The notes beneath the pieces were generated by a model that searched no databases, was not told the origin of the DNA, and worked only from the letters and a program-made list of their open reading frames with translations. A program made the translations under genes and the position numbers. From contig JARLHO010000083.1 of NCBI GenBank assembly GCA_031292215.1, positions 1 through 50,534 of the forward strand: a stretch of 50,534 nt of DNA, read 5' to 3'. Source of the DNA: Syntrophobacteraceae bacterium (GTDB lineage: Bacteria; Desulfobacterota; Syntrophobacteria; Syntrophobacterales; Syntrophobacteraceae). Positions 24,854 through 34,091 of this stretch are shown here, piece after piece (within the stretch, counting starts at the first letter, position 1; each line of letters begins with the position of its first letter).

Positions 24854-25167
24854 CGAACTTGCCGCCCCCCCTATCCGGTTTGATACCAAGCCGCGTGCAG
24901 GCTCGGGACCGCTGGAGTCGGAGTGTCCAAGACCCTATTCTCACCATGGCAGAACTCGTGCCCCTCGGAGTGGCTTTCGTCTTGCCGGGACACATTGATC
25001 CGGACTGTGGCCAAAACCGGCAATTCCCTTTCATCGCTTTTTGGGCCTGAAGTGCAAGATAGCGTATATACCAATAATGAAGATGGTTACTGCTATAGGC
25101 TGTTGTAGGCAAAAATCTTGTATCATATCACTGCTGTCCGGTTAATTTCAAAAGCGGCGGCGAATGT

Positions 25168-25225
25168 GTGGGCACAGTTTCACCGTGCCCACCGAAAAGG
25201 TGGGCAAGATAAGGCCTTGCCCACC
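25168..25225. repeat. Double-hairpin BIME-like element
   Basis: Two hairpins stand in tandem. The first pairs gtgggcac (25168-25175) with gtgcccac (25185-25192). The second pairs ggtgggcaag (25199-25208) with cttgcccacc (25216-25225). Both stems share the gtgggca core. Such paired short palindromes between genes are typical of REP/BIME elements. It is non-coding, and no second copy is seen in this window. Confidence 0.65.
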
Positions 25226-25389
25226 CTACAAAAACCGGCACAACATTTTGGCCCGAGTATCAAATCTAATCCATGAATGCCGTGCGGACAGCACTACCCA
25301 AATTCAAATCGAAAACGGGAAACTATGCCAAAGAGCATTAGAAATCAAACGTTTATAGCTGCCGATTCAAAATTTACCGGACAATAGTG

Positions 25390-25500
25390 ATGTCGAATGT
25401 ATGTCAAATCATCCTTTGGCAAAACGGCGAGAAGGTGAAAAAAATCCGCCCGGGCGTCAATATGGTCAAGAAAAGGCTTTCTTATGCCGATAACCCCTGA
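25390..25500 (+). CDS. Possible 36-aa small ORF
   Basis: ATG at 25390, stop TGA at 25498-25500. The peptide starts MSNVCQIILWQNGEKVKK and ends KKRLSYADNP. It is basic with one Cys. There is no obvious Shine-Dalgarno sequence, and the identity is unknown. A short cytoplasmic protein of CooT-like N-terminal appearance was considered, but the match is too weak to name. Confidence 0.2.
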   Translation: MSNVCQIILWQNGEKVKKIRPGVNMVKKRLSYADNP

Positions 25501-25708
25501 TGATTAAAGGCAGCGCCAACCTCGCCCTTACATTTTCGTCCGGATCGAAAGAAAAATGGTTATGGCGCCCCCTGTACCGGTGAAAACTATTCACCAGGAA
25601 AGTCTTTTCGGGAGAAATTGATGATCACAGGTCGAACCGCAAATCGAATATCCCCGCTTACCTTGACAAAGCGAATTCCGTTACCGCCAGTAACTCAGGG
25701 TGAGCGCG

Positions 25709-27223
25709 ATGCGGAATAAAAGTCATTTTTGGGGAGAGATTACGGCCTTTCTGGCCCTTTTTCTGGATAACGTCGGCGTTCTCGTTTTCCTTAGCACCAT
25801 TTTGATTTTCACCTTCCACTATCCGGCCGACATCATTTTTAAACGGATGATTCCCGGGACAGCCCTGGGGGTTTTTTTCGGCGACCTTATATATACCTGG
25901 ATGGCTCTGCGGCTCCGGAAGGCGACGGGGCGAAGGGATGTTACCGCCATGCCGCTGGGGTTGGATACGCCCTCGACTATCGGCCTTGCCTATGCGGTGC
26001 TGGGACCTGCCTATGTGGCGACTCGCGATGCGCAACTGACATGGCAAATCGGAATGATGACCCTTTTTATGATCGGTCTTGTCAAGCTGGCAACCTCCTT
26101 TTGCGGGGCATGGGTGCAACGGGTGGTCCCAACCGCCGGCCTCCTGGGCTCGATTGGCGGGGTAGGTCTTCTGCTACTGGGTTTTTTGCCCCTTCTGGAA
26201 TCTTTTAACGAGATCATTGTGGGGCTGGTGGCCATGGGGCTTATCTTTTCGGCCCTGCTGGGCGGCATGGAACTTCCCGGGCGCCTTCCCGCCGTTTTGA
26301 TCGCCGTAGTGGGAGGTACGGCCATCCATTTCGGGCTGGGTTTTGCCGGTCTTTTGCCCCAATTCCACAAACCCTGCCTGCACATGGCCCTGTGCCTGCC
26401 GGTTTTTTCCGTCGGTTTTCTAAAGACTTTGCCTCAGAGCATCCAGTACCTGCCCCTTGTCATTCCCTTCGGCATCATCACCATCATCGGCGGCATAAAC
26501 AATACCGAATCGGCCCGCCTGGCCGGAGACGACTACAGGACTCGGGATATCCTGCTGACCGAGGCCCTCACCTCCATTGCCTCCGCATTTTTTGGCGGCG
26601 TCGCGCAGACGACCCCCTATATCGGTCACCCGGCTTATAAAAAAATGGGCGCCACCTGCTGGTACACTCTTTTTACCGGCGTGTTTATAGGCCTTGGCTG
26701 CGCGGTCGGCCTGCTGACCGTAATCGTTGGAATTCTTCCCCGGGCTGTCCTTGCGCCTATCTTTATCTATATCGGCTTCGAGATCGTAAGTCAGGCGTAC
26801 AGGGAAACCCCGGCGCGCCATTGCCCGGCCGTCAGTTTTTGTTTCATGCCCGCTGTCGCCAACTTGGTCATGATTATTTTGGCAGAGTTCACGACCACAC
26901 TACATATCTCTACCGATCTGCTACCCGCAAGGCTTAAGACCATACTGCAGTCGCTAACGATCCTTAGTAACGGGTTCGTTCTAACAGCCCTTCTGTGGGG
27001 ATCCATGCTTGCCTGCCTGATTGATGGAAAGAAAAGGCATGCCGCGGCATTCTCTTTTACTTGCGGCGTGCTGGCCCTGTTTGGGATCATCCATTCGATT
27101 GAGCCCTCCGGAGCAATATATCTGCCGTGGAGGACGTCCTCTTCCTTGCCGTTTATGACCGCCCTTGCCTACCTGCTGATGGCCGCCATCTTTTTGGTGG
27201 TAAAACCAAAAAAGCAGGAATAA
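25709..27223 (+). CDS. NCS2-like xanthine/uracil permease family transporter
   Basis: The 504-aa polytopic membrane protein has about 12 hydrophobic segments starting at AFLALFLDNVGVLVFLSTIL. TGRRDVTAMPLGLDTPSTIG resembles the conserved half-helix substrate region of NCS2 nucleobase permeases, and IIGGINNTESARLAGDDY is a second typical signature. The substrate (xanthine, uracil or another small anion) is not deducible. ATG 25709 was preferred over the in-frame GTG 25700 because aggg stands about 8 bases before it. It is a single gene; the following 450 bp hold a transposase remnant. Confidence 0.8.
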   Translation: MRNKSHFWGEITAFLALFLDNVGVLVFLSTILIFTFHYPADIIFKRMIPGTALGVFFGDLIYTWMALRLRKATGRRDVTAMPLGLDTPSTIGLAYAVLGPAYVATRDAQLTWQIGMMTLFMIGLVKLATSFCGAWVQRVVPTAGLLGSIGGVGLLLLGFLPLLESFNEIIVGLVAMGLIFSALLGGMELPGRLPAVLIAVVGGTAIHFGLGFAGLLPQFHKPCLHMALCLPVFSVGFLKTLPQSIQYLPLVIPFGIITIIGGINNTESARLAGDDYRTRDILLTEALTSIASAFFGGVAQTTPYIGHPAYKKMGATCWYTLFTGVFIGLGCAVGLLTVIVGILPRAVLAPIFIYIGFEIVSQAYRETPARHCPAVSFCFMPAVANLVMIILAEFTTTLHISTDLLPARLKTILQSLTILSNGFVLTALLWGSMLACLIDGKKRHAAAFSFTCGVLALFGIIHSIEPSGAIYLPWRTSSSLPFMTALAYLLMAAIFLVVKPKKQE

Positions 27224-27346
27224 TACCTCAGCGGATGAGCATAAACTTTGGCGCCGAGGCTGCGTCCCGGTCGAGGGGGGTGGCACAGCTCCCCCCGCGC
27301 TTCTGTCCTTTGCCTCTACCCGGGCGGCAAAGATACAGCGCCGGAT

Positions 27347-27472
27347 AAAGGAGCGTCCCTTTTCGATTCCAGTTTCGGCCGAGTGGGCTATTATCGCCCG
27401 GTTAACTGCTTCCCAAGTCCTTTCGCCCAAAGATTTGATGTTTTCCTGCAAAGTCGAAATAGAAAGATATAT
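27347..27472 (-). pseudogene. Transposase remnant (ISNCY-type)
   Basis: A minus-strand fragment, LQENIKSLGERTWEAVNRAI followed by IAHSAETGIEKGRSF, resembles the segment of ISNCY-family transposases just before their catalytic RVDCTVVESNIH motif. The catalytic part and the rest of the protein are missing and no inverted repeats were found. The flanking sequence does not continue in any frame. Its position just upstream of the DUF262 cassette suggests past transposition into this island. Confidence 0.5.
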
Positions 27473-27672
27473 TTGTTGCGTACTCTATTGGAAAACCGTA
27501 TCTATTTTTTGTTGCCCAACGATCGCGACCGTAGCTTTTAAGGCAATGAGCGATAGCAGTAGGCGGTTCCGAGCATTGGCTCGGCATTCCATGAAATCAT
27601 TCGGTTCTGAAAGTTTTTTTGCAATAGTCTTAAATTAAAATCGGGAAAAAGATCTAACACGGAGGGCAATTT

Positions 27673-28833
27673 GTGAACGCCGAGGAAAACCCGCGACAGG
27701 AGCTTCCAACCGAGCGTCCACTCCAGGTCTGCCTGGATCGGTCCGAAGTTGAACCGGAGGACAAAAAAAGTGATGCGGTCATTACAAGACCTTTCGATCC
27801 TGCTCTCATTAGGGTCGAACCAAAATTGATGACCATGGACCTTCTCATCACGCGCATGAGACAAGATGAAATTGATCTGATGCCTGATTTCCAGCGCCGC
27901 GATGATATATGGGGAGAGGCTGCTCAGAGCCGATTGATCGAATCATTACTAATCCGTATTCCATTACCCGCCTTCTATATGGACGCGACGAACGAAGACT
28001 GCTGGCTTGTTGTCGACGGACTGCAGCGGCTTTCGACATTGAAGCGTTTCGTCATTGAAAAAAACCTGAAGCTAACTGGACTGGAATTCCTTACCCAACT
28101 CGAAGCGAAAGGGTATGACGATCTACCTAGGACTTTTCGAAGAAGAATCGACGAAACCCAAGTCACCATCTACCTGATTGAAAAGGGCACGCCCCCTGGC
28201 GTAAAATTCAACATATTTAAGAGAATTAATACCGGCGGCGCCCCGCTGACGGCCCAGGAGATTCGCCACGCATTGAACCAGGGCGCGGCGACAAGGCTTT
28301 TGGCCCGCCTGGCCGACTCAGATGCCTTCAAAAGTGCAACAGACAGGGGGGTCAACCCGAAGCGAATGGACGATCGAGAGTGTGTCCTGCGCTTTCTTGC
28401 CTTTGTAATCACCCCGTACACTGAATATCCTGTAAAAAAGGACTTTGATAGTTTTCTCAGTGATAAAATGGCGGAGATAAACGCCATGAACGATGTTGAG
28501 CAGCAGAGACTTGAACAAAGATTCAAAAGAGCAATGATCGCTGCAAATGTGATCTTTGGAGACGAGGCGTTCCGAAAAAAGTACAGCCCTGACGCCCCGA
28601 GATTCCCCATTAATAAGGCCATTTTTGAGTCATGGTCGGTCAACCTGGATAGCCTTGCCGAGGAAGACCTTGTCAGAATCGTCTCTAGAAAGTCGCAAGT
28701 GGTGGAAGGCTTCATGAAACTCATGCACAACAGGGATTTTGAGGCAGCAGTTTCCTCGGGCACAGGAGACGTGAAGAAAGTGCAGAAAAGATTCGAGTCA
28801 ATCGGAAATTTGCTTGCCGAGGTCATGAGATGA
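27673..28833 (+). CDS. DUF262 (GmrS/ParB-like) domain protein
   Basis: The 386-aa protein carries the DUF262 nuclease-like motif set: LMPDFQRRDDIWGEAAQSRLIESLL, LVVDGLQRLSTLKRF (the conserved DGQQR-type motif) and FNIFKRINTGGAPLTAQEIR. DUF262 is the N-terminal half of GmrSD type IV restriction enzymes and also occurs alone in phage-defence gene clusters. The GmrD HNH half (DUF1524) is absent; the C-terminal 150 residues are helical and unrecognised. GTG start with ggaggg about 8 bases before it. Its TGA overlaps the ATPase start by ATGA, so the first two cassette genes are coupled. Confidence 0.85.
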   Translation: MNAEENPRQELPTERPLQVCLDRSEVEPEDKKSDAVITRPFDPALIRVEPKLMTMDLLITRMRQDEIDLMPDFQRRDDIWGEAAQSRLIESLLIRIPLPAFYMDATNEDCWLVVDGLQRLSTLKRFVIEKNLKLTGLEFLTQLEAKGYDDLPRTFRRRIDETQVTIYLIEKGTPPGVKFNIFKRINTGGAPLTAQEIRHALNQGAATRLLARLADSDAFKSATDRGVNPKRMDDRECVLRFLAFVITPYTEYPVKKDFDSFLSDKMAEINAMNDVEQQRLEQRFKRAMIAANVIFGDEAFRKKYSPDAPRFPINKAIFESWSVNLDSLAEEDLVRIVSRKSQVVEGFMKLMHNRDFEAAVSSGTGDVKKVQKRFESIGNLLAEVMR

Positions 28834-29930
28834 TCCACCATCTTCGACTCCGTAACTTCAAGTGCTTTCGAGAGGTTGATCTGCCCTTCGGCGCCATCAC
28901 CGTATTATCGGGATCAAACGGCACGGGAAAAAGCAGCGTGCTGCAAGCCATGCTATTGCTCAGGCAATCTTATCAATTGGGTCTGCTGAACACGAGAGGG
29001 CTCGCCCTGAATGGCGATCTCGTCCGGCTTGGATCTGGTAAAGACGCATGGTTTGAGGGCGCAGAAGAAGATGTCATATCATTTGAGATGTCCATCGAGG
29101 GGGGCCTGGCCACTAAATGGAGTTTTCGCATCGAGGGACAATCTGATGTGCTGCCGCTGAACCAACCCCCGGAGGATCGAATTTTGGAAGGGGGGTTGTT
29201 TGGCAAGTCATTTCATTATCTCCAGGCAGAGCGAACTGGTCCTCGAACTTCCTTCGCTATGTCTGATTCCGAGGTCCTGAGAAACAGGCGACTTGGGACA
29301 CGAGGTGAGTACTGTGCCCATTTCCTGGCCGCGTTCGAAAGAGAAGACATTCAGGTCCAGCGGCTGGCCCACCCGGACGCCGTGTCTTTCGGGCTTCGCG
29401 ATCAGGCGGAGGCGTGGATTTCCTGTGTCAGCCCGGGCACGCGAATCCACGTAAGTCCACAGCCTCGCATGGACCTTGTGAACCTTGAATTTTCGAAGGT
29501 GACCGGAAGCTACGTCAGCGACCCTTACAGAGCGACCAACGTCGGTTTTGGCTTGAGCTACACCCTGCCCATCTTTGTAGCGGCTCTTTCTTCCCAGCCA
29601 GGCGGTCTGCTGATGATTGAAAACCCCGAGGCACACCTACACCCGGCAGCCCAGGTAAAAATGGCCGAGTTCCTCGCGCTGGCAGCGGCTGGAGGAATCC
29701 AGGTCATAATTGAAACACATAGCGATCACGTGCTGAATGGAGTTAGACTTGCAGTCCATTACAATGTCCTGGCCCCTCACGACGTGCAACTCCATTTTTT
29801 CAGAGCGTCTCGGGAAGAGGTTGGTACTGAGGTCGTTTCACCAAAGCTAAACAGCAGAGGGCGTATCGATCATTGGCCTGAAGGTTTCTTCGATGAGTTT
29901 GAGAAGAGCCTTGACGAGCTCCTGGATTGA
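28830..29930 (+). CDS. AAA ATPase, DUF3696 / OLD-like
   Basis: The 366-aa SMC/OLD-type ATPase has Walker A at about 27-36 (SGSNGTGKSSV), a Walker B with the conserved ENPEAHLHPAAQ near residue 265, and IIETHSDHVLNGVRLAV as H-switch. It ends in the DUF3696 signature RIDHWPEGFFDEFEKSLDEL. No TOPRIM domain is fused. Such ATPases are usually sensors or motors that license a partner effector in anti-phage systems. The DUF262 gene (ATGA overlap) and the third gene (13-bp gap) sit on either side, so the three act as one operon. Confidence 0.88.
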   Translation: MIHHLRLRNFKCFREVDLPFGAITVLSGSNGTGKSSVLQAMLLLRQSYQLGLLNTRGLALNGDLVRLGSGKDAWFEGAEEDVISFEMSIEGGLATKWSFRIEGQSDVLPLNQPPEDRILEGGLFGKSFHYLQAERTGPRTSFAMSDSEVLRNRRLGTRGEYCAHFLAAFEREDIQVQRLAHPDAVSFGLRDQAEAWISCVSPGTRIHVSPQPRMDLVNLEFSKVTGSYVSDPYRATNVGFGLSYTLPIFVAALSSQPGGLLMIENPEAHLHPAAQVKMAEFLALAAAGGIQVIIETHSDHVLNGVRLAVHYNVLAPHDVQLHFFRASREEVGTEVVSPKLNSRGRIDHWPEGFFDEFEKSLDELLD

Positions 29931-29943
29931 TCGGCGGGAGAAT

Positions 29944-30471
29944 ATGGAAATCATTTTCAATGAGCTATCCGCGTGTGGAGATCACAAAAGCACTAATGAT
30001 GCCAGGGAAGGCATGCACCGGTTGGTCGAGGTTGCCAGATCCATTATCCACCAAGGCGGAGACCGAATCATTCGCACCACCGCCGATTTTACGGCCAGAC
30101 AACTCGCTCGCAATTATGGAATTGCCAATTGGTTAAATGACAACACGGTAGATCTCGAAGAACGTATATACATAAAACGGCTCGCTGGAAAGGCCCCATG
30201 GATAGAGGAGTACTTCACGGCTGAAGAAGACAGCCGTGAAAAAATGGTCGAGTTTCTTTTTAAAGGAGATCGAGCCCTTGGACTGGGAGTAGCCTTTTTA
30301 TGGGATGCGCCCGCCGTGACCCTGGACGGCAATGGCAAGTTTAGCTCCGACCCGGCTCAAGTTTCATTGCGGACCCTGGATGAAGACGGCGAGTTTAGCG
30401 ATGAAAATGTCGCGGCGTGTTGCCTATCTACCCTCGCCCAAATCGGCTTACGGGAGCAGTGGCTCCGATGA
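29944..30471 (+). CDS. Third cassette protein, N-terminal part (in-frame stop)
   Basis: This 175-codon frame starts at ATG 29944 (cgggag ribosome-binding site) and ends at a TGA at 30469-30471 after REQWLR. The peptide begins MEIIFNELSACGD, continues with a helical stretch and has no recognised domain. Coding sequence continues in the same frame immediately after the TGA (30472-30897) with no start codon before GTG 30610. That second part belongs to a C-terminal module seen in other defence-associated proteins. The most likely reading is one roughly 318-aa gene broken by a nonsense mutation, or TGA readthrough or a sequencing error. Confidence 0.6.
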   Translation: MEIIFNELSACGDHKSTNDAREGMHRLVEVARSIIHQGGDRIIRTTADFTARQLARNYGIANWLNDNTVDLEERIYIKRLAGKAPWIEEYFTAEEDSREKMVEFLFKGDRALGLGVAFLWDAPAVTLDGNGKFSSDPAQVSLRTLDEDGEFSDENVAACCLSTLAQIGLREQWLR

Positions 30472-30897
30472 CGCGTCCAAACTGAGGTTCGGTCCGGCAA
30501 TGCGCTCTGGAGACGAAAAGATTCGCTTCTCGCCAATCTTATTTTCTGCGGTCCTTCGATCAAACAGTTCCAGGATCTGAATGGACATGAACCCTACTTC
30601 AGGCAGATCGTGAGGCACTTATTTGCAATCGACCGCGCCGTGGCGACTTGGGTTGTCGGAGATTTCTCACTTGGTGGCCTTTCCTGGTCGAAAGAATCCA
30701 CTGAGACGCTCAAACATCCAGAGTATGGCCCAATGAGGAAATTCATTTGCCCCGATGGCCAAGAGCGGACCTTCAGCTATCATACGAAACCGACCGGTGA
30801 CAAGGTGCGGGTACACTTCTTCCCGGTCCCTGAGAAGCGTGTGGCATATATCGCCTATATTGGTCCTCATTTGCCAACGCTCGGATATGGTACTTAG
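30472..30897 (+). pseudogene. Third cassette protein, C-terminal part after in-frame TGA
   Basis: The frame reads on from the TGA without interruption: NALWRRKDSLLANLIFCGPS, FRQIVRHLFAIDRAVATWV, FICPDGQERTFSYHTKP and a terminal YIGPHLPTLG. This WRRKD..L..NLIFC plus CPDGQER..S.H plus YIGPHLP pattern is one I recognise from the C-termini of uncharacterised defence-island proteins; the recognition is from memory. The only in-frame starts are late (GTG 30610) and would drop the WRRKD segment, so it is unlikely to be a separate gene. Confidence 0.6.
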
Positions 30898-30910
30898 TAC
30901 GCACAAGCCG

Positions 30911-30946
30911 CGCCGGGGCGGCGCCAAAAACCAGGCCGCCCCGGCG
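30911..30946. terminator. Strong bidirectional hairpin after the cassette
   Basis: cgccggggcggc (30911-30922) pairs perfectly over 12 bp with gccgccccggcg (30935-30946). It lies between the convergent defence-like cassette and the fumarase gene and would stop transcripts from both sides. There is no T-run on either side, so the calling is by position and stem stability only. Confidence 0.6.
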
Positions 30947-31000
30947 AAACTATTCATCTTGCAAGGGCCTCTTTTTCACCGGCCAAATACCCCGGCGCCA

Positions 31001-32617
31001 TCACCCCAATAACTGGGTGAAAAAATCGTTTCCCTTGTCGTCTACGAGGATAAAGGCCGGGAAGTCCACGACCTCGATCCTCCAGATCGCTTCCATGCCC
31101 AGCTCGGGGTATTCGAGCGATTCCACCTTCGTGATGTTTTCCCTGGCAAGGATCGCCGCGGCCCCCCCGATCGAGCCAAGGTAGAAACCGCCGTGTTTTT
31201 TGCACGCATCGGTTACCTGCTTGGACCGGTTGCCCTTGGCTATCATGATAAGCGAGCCGCCCTGAGACTGGAATAGATCCACGTAGGAATCCATGCGGCC
31301 GGCCGTGGTCGGCCCGAAAGAGCCCGAAGGCGCGCCCGAGGGGGTCTTTGCCGGGCCGGCGTAGTAGACCGGGTGATCCATTATGTACTGCGGCAACCCC
31401 TCGCCCCTGTCGATCCTTTCCTTTAGTTTGGCGTGCGCGATATCTCTGGCGACCACTATGGTGCCGCTCAAAGACAATTGAGTCTTTATCGGATGTTTGG
31501 ACAGCTCGGCCAGGATGTCTTTCATCGGCCGGTTGAGATCGATTTTAACCACCCCGTGATCGTGTCTGCCGCGATATTTTGCGGGGATGTATTTCCCGGG
31601 GTTGGCTTCCAACGCCTCCAGCCAGATGCCGTCCCGGTTGATTTTTGCCAGGATGTTTCTGTCCGCCGAACACGATACCCCCATCCCCACAGGGCACGAC
31701 GCCCCGTGGCGCGGAAGCCGGATAATCCTTACGTCGAGTGCGAAATGCTTTCCCCCGAACTGGGCGCCGTACCCGGATTTGCGGGCGGCGGCCAAGACCT
31801 TTTCCTCCATCTCGAGATCCCGAAACGCCCTCCCCCCTTCATTTCCACTCGTTGGGAGCTTGTCCAGGTAACCGGTTGTGGCAAGCTTTACGGTCTTTAG
31901 GCACGATTCGGCCGAGGTGCCCCCCACAACGAAGCCCACATGGTATGGCGGACAGGCCGCCGTTCCCAGGGTCTTCATCTTCTCCACGAGAAACTTTTCA
32001 AGGCTTGCCGGGTTTAAAAGCGCCTTGGTTTCCTGAAAGAGCATGTTCTTGTTGGCCGACCCCCCACCTTTAGCGATGAACAAAAATTTGTATTCCGCGC
32101 CCCGGGTGGCGTAGATGTCTATCTGGGCTGGAAGGTTGCAACCCGAATTTTTCTCCTCATACATTGTCAGCGGAACTGTCTGAGAGTAGCGAAGGTTCTC
32201 TTCGGTGTAGGTCGTAAAGACGCCCGAAGAGAGATGCTCTTCATCATTTGCCCCCGTCCACACCTGCTGGCCCTTTTTTGCCACAATCGTAGCGGTCCCC
32301 GTGTCCTGGCAAAGCGGCAGGACGAACTCGGCGGCTATTTCGGCATTGCGAAGCAGTGCCGCGGCCACCCCCCGGTCATTGGGAGAAGACTGCGGGTCAT
32401 CTAGAATTTCCGCCCACGCTTCGATCTGTTTGGGGCGCAAGAGAAAAGACACCTCGCGCATTGCCCGGTTCGCAAGGTATGCAAGCCCCGCCGGATCGAC
32501 CTTAAGGATTTCTTTTCCCTCAAAGCTTGCGACCGACACATAATCTTTGGTCAAAAGTCTATATTCCGCATCGTCTTCCCCGACCGGAAAGGGGTTTTGG
32601 TAACTGAATTCGGCCAT
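31001..32617 (-). CDS. fumA: Fumarate hydratase class I (Fe-S dependent)
   Basis: The 538-aa single-chain class I fumarase interconverts fumarate and malate. The three [4Fe-4S] ligand regions are [23 protein letters not shown] and [16 protein letters not shown]. The C-terminal beta domain includes [25 protein letters not shown] 32617 was chosen (aggag 5-10 bases upstream); an upstream in-frame ATG would intrude on the preceding gene. Class I fumarases are oxygen sensitive and common in anaerobes. It lies 34 bp after the RelA/SpoT-like gene. Confidence 0.95.
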   Translation of the reverse strand: MAEFSYQNPFPVGEDDAEYRLLTKDYVSVASFEGKEILKVDPAGLAYLANRAMREVSFLLRPKQIEAWAEILDDPQSSPNDRGVAAALLRNAEIAAEFVLPLCQDTGTATIVAKKGQQVWTGANDEEHLSSGVFTTYTEENLRYSQTVPLTMYEEKNSGCNLPAQIDIYATRGAEYKFLFIAKGGGSANKNMLFQETKALLNPASLEKFLVEKMKTLGTAACPPYHVGFVVGGTSAESCLKTVKLATTGYLDKLPTSGNEGGRAFRDLEMEEKVLAAARKSGYGAQFGGKHFALDVRIIRLPRHGASCPVGMGVSCSADRNILAKINRDGIWLEALEANPGKYIPAKYRGRHDHGVVKIDLNRPMKDILAELSKHPIKTQLSLSGTIVVARDIAHAKLKERIDRGEGLPQYIMDHPVYYAGPAKTPSGAPSGSFGPTTAGRMDSYVDLFQSQGGSLIMIAKGNRSKQVTDACKKHGGFYLGSIGGAAAILARENITKVESLEYPELGMEAIWRIEVVDFPAFILVDDKGNDFFTQLLG

Positions 32618-32651
32618 TTTCAACTCCTTTCTCCATCGCTTCTTTGTAAAA

Positions 32652-33839
32652 TCAGTAAAAAAGGTCATACTCGGGGAGCTCGAAGAGTTCCCGCACAAAC
32701 ATTCCTAGCGTATCGGGCAGATACCTTCCCCACAGCTTTATCGGGATCGCACCGATCTTGGCCGCGGGGCTAAACCCCACGGCAAAAATATATTCGAGCA
32801 AAAATTCCACGTTGGTGGGAATATATCCCCGGTAGGGTTTAAAGTCCCTTTGCGCAATAATTCTTTCTTCATGCATGCTGCTTCCCAGTTCCGATTCGAC
32901 CATGCTCTCCGGGGTGCACAGCATCAACTCGACTCTGATTCGCTCCTCACTGTTTTCGAGGAAAGGCTCGAGCCCCTTTTTGAGCTCGGAGGCCGCAATG
33001 CCCCGGTTGACGAACTTTTCCCAAATCCGCAGATCCCGGTATTTTCTGCAGACCGCTTCCGGGTCCCAAGCGATGTCCAGGGTGAGGCTTAAGGCTTCGT
33101 AGTTTCCATGAAAGCTTTGCCTCTCGCTTACAATGATCCGCGGATCGCAATTTAGCGCGGCTTCGATCGCTTGGAGCTTTTCCTTTGAGCCGATGACCTT
33201 CATTCCCCCCACGTCGTTTATGGTGATAGAAGAGCGCTCGAACCGAATCTGCCCCTTTTGGAAACTGGCCGCAAGGCTTTCCTCGGCCTCGATAAATTCG
33301 CGCTCCATCTCCTCGGGGGATGTAATGAGACGGTCAAGAGGCACGCCCCACCTTTGGGCGCGCCCGCGCGCCAGGCTTTGCGCCCGGTCTCGAACGGTTT
33401 CAAAAATCCAGGAGGCGATCCGCCGGTTGGCCTTTTCCGCAATCCTTTTGGGCCTTTTGATCCTGTAGGAGCCTATAAACCGGTCGCTTTCGTCCAGGCA
33501 AAGGACCCCGCTATACGGAGTCTGGTAGAAGAAATATTCCGGATTTTCCCGATAGCGGCCGAGAAGATAGTCAATCCGCCGGCTTCGGTCTCCGGCCATC
33601 GAAAAGAGGGCGTCGCGTAATTCACCCTTGGACCTGATTGGGACCCTTCGAAAATTCGGGTCGTGGAAATTTCGAAGGATTTCACCGATCGCCGCCTCCA
33701 GAGTCTGCCCCAAAACGTAGCCGTCGCAGATAAATATCCGGGTAAGCAACGCGGCGTCCAAGACTTCCGGATTTGCGCAAAGCCATCGCTCAACGATCCG
33801 GAGTAACTCTTCCCGATGAATAAAAGATGTCAGATACAA
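32652..33839 (-). CDS. Uncharacterised protein with distant RelA/SpoT-like motifs
   Basis: The 395-aa cytoplasmic protein does not match a family I know. Its middle, residues about 205-330, has the order of motifs seen in RelA/SpoT-type nucleotidyltransferases: [10 protein letters not shown] (D-x-x-G-x-[KR]), then [12 protein letters not shown], then [18 protein letters not shown] (compare the EIQIRT...AE.G segment). The N-terminal part (about 1-200) is helical with a [14 protein letters not shown] segment, and the C-terminal is helical. A (p)ppGpp-synthase activity is only a hypothesis. It starts a two-gene operon with fumarase and is divergent from the ASKHA gene. Confidence 0.5.
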   Translation of the reverse strand: MYLTSFIHREELLRIVERWLCANPEVLDAALLTRIFICDGYVLGQTLEAAIGEILRNFHDPNFRRVPIRSKGELRDALFSMAGDRSRRIDYLLGRYRENPEYFFYQTPYSGVLCLDESDRFIGSYRIKRPKRIAEKANRRIASWIFETVRDRAQSLARGRAQRWGVPLDRLITSPEEMEREFIEAEESLAASFQKGQIRFERSSITINDVGGMKVIGSKEKLQAIEAALNCDPRIIVSERQSFHGNYEALSLTLDIAWDPEAVCRKYRDLRIWEKFVNRGIAASELKKGLEPFLENSEERIRVELMLCTPESMVESELGSSMHEERIIAQRDFKPYRGYIPTNVEFLLEYIFAVGFSPAAKIGAIPIKLWGRYLPDTLGMFVRELFELPEYDLFY

Positions 33840-34091
33840 CTGCCCTCACTTCTTTTCCGCGGTTAATTGTGAAGATTTTCTTCATACCACGTTTCCCGAC
33901 AAAGATTAAATGCTGTGGTGGAGTTTTTCGGTGTGAATGACCCTTTTACGAGCCGGTGGGGCTGGAAGCCTTGTAGATTTAACCGAAAACAGCTATATTT
34001 TGAGCCTCGCGCAAGCAGCCGGAGCTGCACTCCGCAGTGGCTGGAGCAATGCGTTCGCGAAACAGCACTAATTATTCCATGCGAGGACCTG

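Larger units (their letters stand above)
24854..25708. other. Long intergenic region
   Basis: About 850 bp without a convincing gene. It contains the double hairpin at 25168-25225 and a 36-codon open frame at 25390-25500 that ends at a TGA and reads like protein (CQIILWQNGEKVKKIRPGVN). It has no clear ribosome-binding site, so it may be a decayed remnant. A minus-strand frame near 25471-25600 (HFSFDPDENVRARLALPLII) also reads plausibly but lacks a start. Confidence 0.4.

Noticed and set aside
24844-25050. 68-codon plus-strand frame after the FNR-type gene
   Set aside because: It overlaps the regulator's stop, lacks a ribosome-binding site and resembles no known protein.
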